A DNA stretch of 16,508 nt, taken from Savagea sp. GTDB taxonomy: Bacteria; Bacillota; Bacilli; Bacillales_A; Planococcaceae. The DNA lies in NCBI GenBank assembly GCA_030152265.1, contig JASLHQ010000132.1, positions 1 to 16,508 on the forward strand, read 5' to 3'. The notes below the pieces were generated by a model, which was given only the letters and a program-made list of their open reading frames with translations, searched no databases and had not been told where the DNA came from. Shown here piece by piece: positions 6,568 to 13,057 of the stretch. The translations under genes and the position numbers were made by a program. Numbering within the stretch: position 1 is the first letter of the stretch; the number at the start of each line of letters is the position of its first letter.

Positions 6568-7491
6568 TCACTTCATTTCAAAATTCGCTTCTTCATACCA
6601 CGGGTTTAAATGGATAAGTACTTCATCAACATCTGGGTATGCTTCCATAATAGCATTGCGAATCGAACTCGACAAATCGTGTCCTTCTTGAATCGATAAC
6701 GTCGCTGGAACAGCAATCCGTAAATCTACTAAAACGTAATGACCGTGTTCACGTGCACGTAAACGGTCGATACGACGAACGTCTTCAAATTGACGAATCA
6801 CTTCTTCAAACTGGACGAGACGTTCTGGCGCAACACTTTTCTCCATCAATACGTCGAGTGATTCTTTCCCCATTTCAATCGCTAATTTTAAGACGAGTAA
6901 AGCGACGATAAATCCAGCAATCGGGTCTCCATAGCTTAAAAACGGCTTGTCCATCGCATCTCCGACGAGCGCTAGACCAATACCGATAACAGCTGCTCCT
7001 GAAGCATAAACGTCTGCCAAATGGTCGTACGCTGTCGCGATCAACCCTTTACTATTTTCAGCTTTGCCAATTTTGATCGTATACATGTACAACGCCTGTT
7101 TCCAAACTAATGAAACGATTGCTGTAATTAATGCGATATAACTCGCTTTTAACGGTTCTTCAAACAATGTGACAATCGCTTCATAAGCGATGTAAATCGC
7201 AGCACCCGCTAAAATAATCGCAACGATTCCTGAACCGATTACTTCTGCTTTTCCGTGTCCCCAAGGATGATCTTCGTCAGCTGGTCGTTTTGAAATGCGC
7301 ATCGATGTGAGTGCCGCAAGTGATGCGACGACGTCTGCCGCGTTATGAAAACCGTCCGCAAGTAAAACGGGACTATTGAACAGTGCCCCTACTGCTATTT
7401 TTAAAATCGTTAATAAAATATTACTAATTAAACTGACCCAAATCGCGACGAGTGCCGCAAAGGAGTGTTTCTGTTCTACTGTTTGTTCCAT
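6568..7491 (-). CDS. Cation diffusion facilitator metal exporter, probably Mn2+ (MneP/MneS-like)
   Basis: A 307-aa inner-membrane CDF antiporter that would expel a divalent metal in exchange for protons. It has six predicted membrane helices and a C-terminal cytoplasmic metal-sensing domain (about 215-300, with VDLRIAVP and AYPDVDEVLIHLNP). The family pattern LADGFHNAADVVAS lies in helix 2 and DHPWGHGKAE in the following loop. Helix 5 carries DHLAD (156-160), a DxxxD pair as in manganese CDFs rather than the HxxxD of zinc CDFs; helix 2 carries H49/D53. Resemblance to B. subtilis MneP (YdfM) and MneS (YeaB) supports manganese, but Zn, Fe or Co cannot be excluded. ATG 7491 follows AGGGGAG by 7 nt; an in-frame TTG one codon upstream is less well placed. 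First gene of a three-gene operon. Confidence 0.88.
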   Translation of the reverse strand: MEQTVEQKHSFAALVAIWVSLISNILLTILKIAVGALFNSPVLLADGFHNAADVVASLAALTSMRISKRPADEDHPWGHGKAEVIGSGIVAIILAGAAIYIAYEAIVTLFEEPLKASYIALITAIVSLVWKQALYMYTIKIGKAENSKGLIATAYDHLADVYASGAAVIGIGLALVGDAMDKPFLSYGDPIAGFIVALLVLKLAIEMGKESLDVLMEKSVAPERLVQFEEVIRQFEDVRRIDRLRAREHGHYVLVDLRIAVPATLSIQEGHDLSSSIRNAIMEAYPDVDEVLIHLNPWYEEANFEMK

Positions 7492-7514
7492 CAAATTTCT
7501 CCCCTTTCAAAAAG

Positions 7515-7602
7515 TTTGCATACAGGCAACAAAAAAACCTGACATCCGAATGTCAGGTTTAGCGTGTAAAAAAACATATACAGTTGTATTTTTGTATGCA
7601 AA
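7515..7602. repeat. 10-bp inverted repeat enclosing the terminator upstream of the CDF gene
   Basis: TTTGCATACA reads on the plus strand at 7515-7524 and again on the minus strand at 7602-7593. The two arms flank the whole terminator hairpin. The plus-strand copy extends to TTTGCATACAGGCAAC (7515-7530), which matches the MntR box as I recall it (TTTGCCTTAAGGAAAC) at 12 of 16 positions. The arms could be regulator half-sites or could pair in the leader RNA. Confidence 0.55.
7530..7560 (-). terminator. Strong terminator/attenuator between the nuclease gene and the CDF gene
   Basis: A perfect 11-bp stem, AAACCTGACAT with ATGTCAGGTTT, closes a TCGG tetraloop and is followed on the minus strand by a run of seven T. 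It ends transcripts arriving from the nuclease gene. Only about 20 nt separate it from the CDF ribosome binding site, so it probably also attenuates the CDF operon. Confidence 0.85.
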
Positions 7603-7618
7603 TGGGTGCGATGTTCAT
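7559..7618 (-). CDS. Candidate 19-codon leader peptide upstream of the CDF exporter
   Basis: An ATG at 7618 follows GAGGGA with 6 nt spacing and opens 19 codons (MNIAPICIQKYNCICFFTR), containing three Cys, ending at a TAA (7559-7561) that overlaps the 5' arm of the terminator. The position is right for a leader peptide: a ribosome finishing on the stop codon would mask the terminator stem. No membrane helix or toxin-like feature is seen. It may be fortuitous; expression is unproven. Confidence 0.35.
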   Translation of the reverse strand: MNIAPICIQKYNCICFFTR

Positions 7619-7647
7619 CGTAATCCCTCTTTTTATAAGTTTTGTAT

Positions 7648-7675
7648 ATTTTATTGTAACACATATTTCCATCAA
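7648..7675 (-). promoter_or_regulatory. Candidate sigma-A promoter for the CDF operon leader
   Basis: On the minus strand TTGATG (7670-7675), a 16-bp spacer and TAAAAT (7648-7653). The -35 overlaps the stop codon of the nuclease gene. Initiation near 7641 would place the 19-codon ORF and the terminator inside the leader of the CDF mRNA. Confidence 0.45.
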
Positions 7676-8295
7676 TCACATACTTTTTGAATATCTTTTT
7701 TACTTTTTTCATCATACGGATAACGTTCTGTGTCAAATCCTCGAGAATGTGCGTATCCTTCTAGACTCCAAATTCCACATTTATTCTTTTTCGCTTCCGC
7801 TTCAATTTCTTTAAAGCGCGTCACATATGAATCATTCGGTGGGTAAACGAAGGCGACACGTGCAAGTCCTTTACGGAGTAACATTTCTTGTACACTTTCC
7901 CCATCGACATAAATATATGCGAGCAAGCGACCATACTTATCTTCCTTTTCACCGACATCAAATTCAATTTCTACTTTACCGTCTTTCATTAATTCTTTCA
8001 TAAAATTAGATGCTTCCGGTCCGAATCGTTCTGTCGTTTTTTTAGGATGAACAGTTTCAGGTGTATCGACGAGAAGGTAACGAACTGCTCTCTCTTCTCC
8101 TTCATACATAATTCGAATCGTATCTCCATCGACGACGCGGACTAATTCAACAGGAATTAATCCTTCCCTTGAAGGTTTGGCATCTTCCGAGTCGAGTAAA
8201 TCGATACCGAAATATCCTGCAATAGCGACGACGATAATAGAAATGATCCACTGTTTAAAATTTTTCGGTTGTTCTTTCTTTCGTTGTTGAGTCAT
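7672..8295 (-). CDS. Membrane-anchored thermonuclease (staphylococcal nuclease family, YncB-like)
   Basis: A 207-aa Ca2+-dependent nuclease of the SNc fold that would cleave DNA and RNA outside the membrane. The catalytic set aligns with staphylococcal nuclease at exact spacing: D58 (in VDGDT) for D21, R72 for R35, D77 and T78 for D40 and T41, E80 for E43, and R123 (KYGR) for R87. The nuclease is therefore predicted to be active. Residues 16-34 form a hydrophobic segment after a Lys/Arg-rich start, with no clear signal-peptidase site, suggesting a signal anchor and a tethered extracellular enzyme. A lipobox is absent. AAAGGA precedes the ATG by 7 nt. It starts 14 nt after the stop of the YtpA-like gene, so the two are co-transcribed. 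Confidence 0.9.
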   Translation of the reverse strand: MTQQRKKEQPKNFKQWIISIIVVAIAGYFGIDLLDSEDAKPSREGLIPVELVRVVDGDTIRIMYEGEERAVRYLLVDTPETVHPKKTTERFGPEASNFMKELMKDGKVEIEFDVGEKEDKYGRLLAYIYVDGESVQEMLLRKGLARVAFVYPPNDSYVTRFKEIEAEAKKNKCGIWSLEGYAHSRGFDTERYPYDEKSKKDIQKVCD

Positions 8296-8309
8296 TATTC
8301 TTTCCTTTC

Positions 8310-9092
8310 TTATACAATATATCCTAATGAGCGTAACACATTATTGATAAAGTCATTCGTATAAGCAAGCATCTCTTCACGTTCTTCTTCTTGCCAAACG
8401 TCATGACGGACTAGCGGCCATTTCTTAAATTGTAGATGCGACAATTTCCTTTCATAAAACCACTGCTGTGTATACGAAGGATTCGCTACTTCATCTTCTG
8501 CTCCTACAAATACTAATGTTGAAATATCTTGATATTTTCGTTCCGTTTGTTCAATCATTCGCATCAATAACTGTAAATCGTGATACCAAGAACTTGTAAC
8601 CACACAATGATAAAGCGGATCTTCTTCAAATTCTCGTTGTCGCAAATCTCCACGCGTTAATAGCGGACTAGTAATTGCGTGATCAATTTTAGAGCTTGGA
8701 CTAATTTTCATTAACATTGTTAACAGTTTAGGGGGTTGATGTGTTAGTTCTAACCAAGGCGATGTAATGATAACCCCTGCACATTCAATTTTTTCTTTCT
8801 GTAATAAACGAATTAACAACGTTCCTCCAAATCCATGGCCGATTAAAAACAACGGTAATTCTTCTGCATGACATGCTGTAATGAGACGTTTTATATATAA
8901 ATTATAAGTACCAATTGTTTCATTATGTACATGTTCTTTCACTCCGTGACCAGGTAAATTCCCTGTGATGACGTGGCATTGATTTGAACGCAACTGTTGG
9001 ATGAGCCAAGCGTATCGTTCATGATGCTCATAAGCGCTATGAATAATTCCGACAACAGCCTTCGCTTGTCCCTCTGCTTCCCATTTCCACAA
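8310..9092 (-). CDS. YtpA-like alpha/beta-hydrolase fold protein lacking the nucleophile serine
   Basis: A 260-aa protein resembling B. subtilis YtpA (a lysophospholipase-type hydrolase linked to bacilysocin synthesis) from the N-terminus (MWKWEAEG) to the end. The nucleophile elbow, GHSMGG in YtpA, reads GHGFGG here (85-90), so Ser is replaced by Gly87 (codon GGA). The HG oxyanion motif near residue 18 reads HS. The acid (D200 in GAED) and histidine (H230 in VRHDVW) remain. The reading frame is intact, so this looks like a functional but non-catalytic protein, or one with altered chemistry, rather than a decayed gene. The start is a TTG at 9092 with GGAG 9 nt upstream, which matches the YtpA N-terminus. 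It is the first gene of a unit with the thermonuclease. Confidence 0.82.
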   Translation of the reverse strand: MWKWEAEGQAKAVVGIIHSAYEHHERYAWLIQQLRSNQCHVITGNLPGHGVKEHVHNETIGTYNLYIKRLITACHAEELPLFLIGHGFGGTLLIRLLQKEKIECAGVIITSPWLELTHQPPKLLTMLMKISPSSKIDHAITSPLLTRGDLRQREFEEDPLYHCVVTSSWYHDLQLLMRMIEQTERKYQDISTLVFVGAEDEVANPSYTQQWFYERKLSHLQFKKWPLVRHDVWQEEEREEMLAYTNDFINNVLRSLGYIV

Positions 9093-9157
9093 TCAAATCG
9101 ACTCCAATCTGTTTCAAAAATAAAAGGTTCGTTCTTTTTCTTACCCTTTCATTTCTT

Positions 9158-9186
9158 TTTTCATTATTTTTTGCTAGGCTTATTAT
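9158..9186 (+). promoter_or_regulatory. Possible promoter of the gamma-carbonic-anhydrase-like gene
   Basis: TTTTCA (9158-9163), a 17-bp spacer and TATTAT (9181-9186) lie 30 nt before the start codon. The -35 is weak. The opposing TTG-start hydrolase gene has no clear promoter in the 124-bp divergent spacer. Confidence 0.35.
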
Positions 9187-9216
9187 ACATGATTTATGAA
9201 GAGAGGAGTGAACGGA

Positions 9217-9729
9217 ATGATTTATCCGTACGGAGGTAAAACACCACAAATTGATAAAACCGCTTATATCGCTGATTTTGTAACGATTACGGGAGACGTC
9301 ACGATCGGTGCATACAGTTCAATTTGGTTTAATACCGTTATAAGAGGTGACGTATCCCCAACAAAAATTGGAGAACGAGTAAACGTCCAAGATTTTTGTT
9401 GCTTACATCAAAGCCCAAGCTACCCGCTTATTTTGGAAGATGATGTCACCATTGGACATCGCGCGACACTGCATAGTTGCCACATTAAAGAAAAAGCACT
9501 CATCGGGATGGATGCTACTGTGTTAGATGGAGCTGTCATTGGAGAAGGTGCATTTATCGGTGCAGGGAGTCTCGTACCACCTGGGAAAGTAATTCCACCG
9601 AACAGTTTAGCTTTCGGTTCACCTGTTAAAATTGTACGTGAATTAACGGAAGAAGATAAAAAAGATATGGAACGTATTCGAACAGAATATGTCGAAAAAG
9701 GCCAATATTATAAAAGTATTCAAAAATAA
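9217..9729 (+). CDS. ytoA: Gamma-carbonic-anhydrase-like left-handed beta-helix protein (YtoA/YrdA family)
   Basis: A 170-aa soluble trimeric hexapeptide-repeat protein. Imperfect hexapeptide turns run from about residue 15 to 135 (VTITGD, VTIGAY, VIGEGA, FIGAGS), ending in the typical GSPVKIVREL and a C-terminal helix. Three histidines, H64, H81 and H86, in CLHQ and GHRATLH match the zinc ligands of gamma-class carbonic anhydrases. Many family members show little CO2 hydration activity, so the enzymatic role is uncertain. The start is the ATG at 9217, 8 nt after GAGAGGAG; an upstream ATG at 9196 would include that site in the coding region. It is transcribed alone, ending in a terminator shared with convergent metK. 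Confidence 0.9.
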   Translation: MIYPYGGKTPQIDKTAYIADFVTITGDVTIGAYSSIWFNTVIRGDVSPTKIGERVNVQDFCCLHQSPSYPLILEDDVTIGHRATLHSCHIKEKALIGMDATVLDGAVIGEGAFIGAGSLVPPGKVIPPNSLAFGSPVKIVRELTEEDKKDMERIRTEYVEKGQYYKSIQK

Positions 9730-9768
9730 AAACAGCGGAGAGATTTTTCTCTTCGCTGTTTTATTTTA
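9729..9768. terminator. Bidirectional terminator between ytoA and metK
   Basis: A 15-bp stem (9729-9743 with 9748-9762) and TTTT loop, T-rich on both outer sides. One pair is G-U on the plus strand and A-C on the minus strand, so ytoA is favoured, while metK stop at 9766 also lies against it. Confidence 0.87.
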
Positions 9769-10953
9769 TTTTGTTAACTCTTTTAATTGATCGACTTTAT
9801 CGAGCTTCTCCCACGGAAGTTCAACGTCCGTACGACCGAAATGACCGTAAGCTGCCGTCTGTTTATAAATCGGGCGACGTAAATCGAGCATTTGGATAAT
9901 TCCTGCTGGGCGTAAATCAAATGTTTGACGCACTGCTTCAACGAGTTTCTCCTCGCTCACTGTACCCGTTCCGAATGTTTCAACCGCGATCGATACAGGC
10001 TGTGCAACACCGATTGCGTACGCAATTTGTACTTCACAATGTGTAGCGAGTCCTGCTGCTACGATATTTTTCGCAACGTAACGCGCCGCATATGATGCCG
10101 AGCGGTCTACTTTTGTCGCGTCTTTTCCAGAGAATGCTCCTCCTCCATGACGCGCATAACCGCCATACGTATCGACAATAATTTTACGTCCTGTTAAACC
10201 AGCGTCCCCTTGTGGACCACCGATAACGAAACGTCCTGTCGGATTAATGAAATACTTTGTGTCTTCATCCAACAATTGTTGTGGCACAATAGGTCGGATG
10301 ACATGTTCGAGAATATCTGCTTCAATTTGTTCATTTGTTACTTCTGGATGATGTTGTGTAGAAAGAACAACTGTATCAACACGCACAGGCAATTTGTTTT
10401 CATCGTATTCAATCGTCACTTGTGTTTTTCCATCTGGACGTAAGTAAGGAATCGTTTCATCTTTACGAACATCTGCTAAACGCTTGGACAGCTTATGAGC
10501 CAAGCTAATTGGTAGTGGCATAAACTCCGGTGTCTCATTACATGCATATCCGAACATTAACCCTTGGTCGCCTGCTCCAATCGCATCTAGCTCGTCATCT
10601 GAAAGTTCACGCACTTCTAACGCTTGGTCTACCCCTTGTGCGATATCTGGTGATTGTTCATCAATTGCGGTTAATACAGCAGATGTTTCCCAATCAAAAC
10701 CATACTTCGCTCGCGTGTAACCAATTTCACGCACTGTATCGCGAACTACTTTCGGAATATCTACATAAGTAGATGTCGTAATTTCTCCCGCAACGAGCAC
10801 GAGACCTGTCGTAATTGTCGTTTCACATGCTACACGTGCAGCTGGATCTTCTGCTAAAATAGCATCTAAAATCGCGTCTGAAATTTGGTCACACATTTTA
10901 TCCGGATGACCTTCTGTAACCGATTCTGATGTGAATAATCGGCGGTTACTCAT
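9766..10953 (-). CDS. metK: S-adenosylmethionine synthase
   Basis: A 395-aa cytosolic enzyme that makes S-adenosylmethionine from methionine and ATP. It is full length and shows the N-terminal SESVTEGHPDK (9-19) with an ATP-binding His, the signature GAGDQGLMFGYA (126-137), NPTGRFVIGGPQGDAG (237-252) and the phosphate-binding GGGAFSGKD (270-278). ATG at 10953 lies 7 nt after AGGAGG. It is controlled by the SAM-I riboswitch and terminator immediately upstream, giving feedback repression by its product. The 100 nt between that terminator and the start codon (10954-11053) holds no clear promoter or gene. Confidence 0.99.
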   Translation of the reverse strand: MSNRRLFTSESVTEGHPDKMCDQISDAILDAILAEDPAARVACETTITTGLVLVAGEITTSTYVDIPKVVRDTVREIGYTRAKYGFDWETSAVLTAIDEQSPDIAQGVDQALEVRELSDDELDAIGAGDQGLMFGYACNETPEFMPLPISLAHKLSKRLADVRKDETIPYLRPDGKTQVTIEYDENKLPVRVDTVVLSTQHHPEVTNEQIEADILEHVIRPIVPQQLLDEDTKYFINPTGRFVIGGPQGDAGLTGRKIIVDTYGGYARHGGGAFSGKDATKVDRSASYAARYVAKNIVAAGLATHCEVQIAYAIGVAQPVSIAVETFGTGTVSEEKLVEAVRQTFDLRPAGIIQMLDLRRPIYKQTAAYGHFGRTDVELPWEKLDKVDQLKELTK

Positions 10954-11053
10954 AATATTCCTCCTCTATAGTATAAAAATTGACCCGGTACTCCGTTACC
11001 CATGTTTTTTCGCCTGAACTACTAGACGAGCACATGCCGATGCGTCAATTCAT

Positions 11054-11096
11054 AAAAAAAACCTTTCTCTCACGATTAGTCATGAGGGAAAGGTTT
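11054..11096 (-). terminator. Riboswitch expression-platform terminator for metK
   Basis: A 17-position stem (11059-11075 with 11080-11096; one mismatch and one wobble on the minus strand) followed by a run of eight T. Its formation when SAM binds the aptamer ends transcription before metK. Confidence 0.93.
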
Positions 11097-11117
11097 ATAC
11101 ACGAACAGCACCTTTCA

Positions 11118-11231
11118 CTCTTATCGTCCAAGGAAATTCCTTGCTTTCAGGTTGGCACCTTCGCATGCAGTGAAATCATGCAGGTTGCTGGGTTTCATAG
11201 GGCCTGTCCCTCCACCAACTCGGGATAAGAG
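11118..11231 (-). promoter_or_regulatory. SAM-I (S-box) riboswitch aptamer
   Basis: Read on the minus strand, P1 is CTCTTATC (11231-11224) pairing with GATAAGAG (11125-11118). In between lie the S-box core blocks in order: GAGGGACAGGCCCTATGAAA, CCCAGCAACC, GGTGCCAA, and the P4 helix around GCAAGGAATTTCCTTG ending in GGACGATAAGAG. This is the canonical four-way junction that binds S-adenosylmethionine and promotes the downstream terminator. Confidence 0.97.
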
Positions 11232-11248
11232 TATCCGTTTCAACGATA

Positions 11249-11277
11249 ATCTTACAAAACCGTTACTAATTTGTCAA
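11249..11277 (-). promoter_or_regulatory. metK sigma-A promoter
   Basis: On the minus strand a perfect TTGACA (11272-11277), a 17-bp spacer, then TAAGAT (11249-11254), placing transcription start a few nucleotides before the riboswitch P1 stem. Confidence 0.8.
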
Positions 11278-11315
11278 ACTTATATGCTTATCTTTTACGC
11301 TTTAAAAGATTTTAA

Positions 11316-11343
11316 TAGACTATCTTTTTTAATGTGTTATACT
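11316..11343 (+). promoter_or_regulatory. pckA sigma-A promoter
   Basis: TAGACT (11316-11321), a 16-bp spacer and TATACT (11338-11343). The -10 lies inside the first CcpN-like operator. The resulting leader of about 75 nt also holds a 6-bp hairpin (CCAACT with AGTTGG, 11365-11381) before the ribosome binding site. Confidence 0.65.
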
Positions 11344-11364
11344 AATTACGAAATGTGTTATCAT
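11333..11364 (+). promoter_or_regulatory. Pair of CcpN-like operators at pckA
   Basis: TGTGTTATACT (11333-11343) fits the CcpN consensus as I recall it, TRTGHYATAYW, at all 11 positions and overlaps the -10. TGTGTTATCAT (11354-11364) fits at 9 of 11. The two start 21 bp apart, two helical turns. CcpN represses pckA and gapB during growth on glycolytic substrates in B. subtilis. Confidence 0.7.
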
Positions 11365-11426
11365 CCAACTTTTTTAGTTGGTTCTTATATTCAATAATAA
11401 TACTGTAAAAGGAAGGTACGAACAAT

Positions 11427-13013
11427 ATGATTACTGCTAAAATGACTACTGAACTCGAACAATTACTCGCGAACAAGAATATCGTCATGCAACCATCTGT
11501 CGCTACTTTAGTAGAGAAGGCGGTCAAACGTGGAGAAGCTCAATTAACTTCTGACGGTGCAATCGTTGCAACGACTGGGAAATATACAGGTCGTTCACCA
11601 AAAGATAAATTTATCGTAGAAGAAGAATCAATGAAAGACGAAATTAGCTGGGGAAAAGTGAACCGTCCTATTTCTGAAGATGTGTTCAACAACTTATACA
11701 AAAAAGTAACAGATTACTTAGCTGAAAAAGAAGAAGTATTCGTCTTTAAAGGATTTGCTGGCGCAGACAAAAAGACACAATTATCCATCCAAGTTGTTAA
11801 CGAATACGCATGGCACAACCTTTTCGTGCATCAATTATTCATCCGTCCGACTGAAGAAGAGCTAAAAACACATGAAGCTCAATTTACAATCGTATCAGCA
11901 CCATCTTTCAAAGCTGATCCTGCAGTAGACGGAACGAATTCTGAAGCATTCGTACTCGTGTCATTCGAAAAACGCATCGTCTTAATCGGTGGTACAGAGT
12001 ATGCAGGAGAAATGAAAAAATCAATCTTCTCGATTATGAACTACTTATTACCGAAAAACGGTGTGTTCTCAATGCACTGTTCAGCAAACGTTGGAGAAGA
12101 AGGCGACGCTGCTTTATTCTTCGGGTTATCAGGAACTGGTAAAACAACTTTATCAGCAGATGCTAACCGTAAATTAATCGGTGACGATGAGCACGGTTGG
12201 TCAGACGACGGTGTATTCAACATTGAAGGTGGATGCTACGCGAAATGTATCGATTTAACAGAAGAAAAAGAACCTGAAATTTACAATGCGATCCGTTTCG
12301 GTTCAGTTCTTGAAAACGTCGTAATCGATGAAGATACACATGAGCCAGACTACTTCTCAGGTGAACTTACTGAAAATACACGTGCGGCTTACCCAATTCA
12401 TTACATCGACAATATCGTAACACCATCGGTTGCAGGCCACCCGAAAACAATCGTCTTCTTAACAGCAGACGCATTCGGCGTATTACCTCCAATCTCAAAA
12501 TTGACGAAAGACCAAGCAATGTACCACTTCTTAAGCGGATTCACTTCAAAGCTTGCAGGTACTGAGCGTGGCGTTACAGAACCAGAAGCAACATTCTCAT
12601 CATGTTTCGGAGAGCCATTCTTACCGCTTCATCCGACAGCATATGCAGAAATGCTCGGTAAAAAAATCGACGAACATGATTCACAAGTATTCCTCGTCAA
12701 CACAGGATGGACAGGCGGAGGATACGGCGTTGGTGAGCGTATGAGCTTAAAATATACGCGCGCTATGGTGAACGCGGCAATCGAAGGTAAATTAAACGAT
12801 GTCGAAACAGAACAAGATCCAATCTTCGGCTTACACATGCCGACAGCAATTGAAGGTGTTCCTTCTGACTTACTCAACCCACGTAACGTATGGGCAGATA
12901 AAGCAGAATACGACAAACAAGCAAAACATCTTGCGAACTTATTCCACGAAAACTTCAAACGTTTCGGTGAAGAATCAAAACAATTCGAAGAAAACGGCGG
13001 ACCACTCGCATAA
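11427..13013 (+). CDS. pckA: Phosphoenolpyruvate carboxykinase (ATP)
   Basis: A 528-aa cytosolic gluconeogenic enzyme converting oxaloacetate and ATP to phosphoenolpyruvate, CO2 and ADP. It has the full family length. Motifs are the substrate-binding TGRSPKDKF (54-62), GGTEYAGEMKKS (188-199), the P-loop GLSGTGKTTLS (233-243) and the metal-binding GDDEHGW (252-258). ATG 11427 is preceded by AAAGGAAGG with 10 nt spacing. It is transcribed divergently from metK with a CcpN-like operator pair at its promoter, consistent with repression when glycolytic carbon is plentiful. A strong terminator begins 3 nt after the stop codon. Confidence 0.99.
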   Translation: MITAKMTTELEQLLANKNIVMQPSVATLVEKAVKRGEAQLTSDGAIVATTGKYTGRSPKDKFIVEEESMKDEISWGKVNRPISEDVFNNLYKKVTDYLAEKEEVFVFKGFAGADKKTQLSIQVVNEYAWHNLFVHQLFIRPTEEELKTHEAQFTIVSAPSFKADPAVDGTNSEAFVLVSFEKRIVLIGGTEYAGEMKKSIFSIMNYLLPKNGVFSMHCSANVGEEGDAALFFGLSGTGKTTLSADANRKLIGDDEHGWSDDGVFNIEGGCYAKCIDLTEEKEPEIYNAIRFGSVLENVVIDEDTHEPDYFSGELTENTRAAYPIHYIDNIVTPSVAGHPKTIVFLTADAFGVLPPISKLTKDQAMYHFLSGFTSKLAGTERGVTEPEATFSSCFGEPFLPLHPTAYAEMLGKKIDEHDSQVFLVNTGWTGGGYGVGERMSLKYTRAMVNAAIEGKLNDVETEQDPIFGLHMPTAIEGVPSDLLNPRNVWADKAEYDKQAKHLANLFHENFKRFGEESKQFEENGGPLA

Positions 13014-13016
13014 TAT

Positions 13017-13057
13017 AAAACGACTAAGCAGACACAATTTGCTTAGTCGTTTTCTTT
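13017..13057. terminator. Bidirectional terminator after pckA, overlapping the convergent gene
   Basis: A perfect 14-bp stem, AAAACGACTAAGCA (13017-13030) with TGCTTAGTCGTTTT (13040-13053), and a T-rich tail. On the minus strand it contains the last two sense codons and the stop of the convergent gene and is followed by TTTTATAT. Confidence 0.92.

Noticed and set aside
7491..7736. An 81-codon minus-strand ORF spanning the nuclease/CDF spacer
   Set aside because: It runs through the terminator and overlaps the nuclease 3' end in another frame, has no good ribosome binding site, and its Lys/Tyr/Phe-rich content reflects AT-rich DNA.
10210..10772. Plus-strand ORFs inside metK
   Set aside because: They are antisense shadows of a highly conserved gene without start signals.
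10946..11035. A 29-codon minus-strand ORF (MCSSSSSGEKTW...) between the riboswitch terminator and metK, overlapping the metK start
   Set aside because: No ribosome binding site precedes its ATG, composition is not protein-like, and it may be open by chance.
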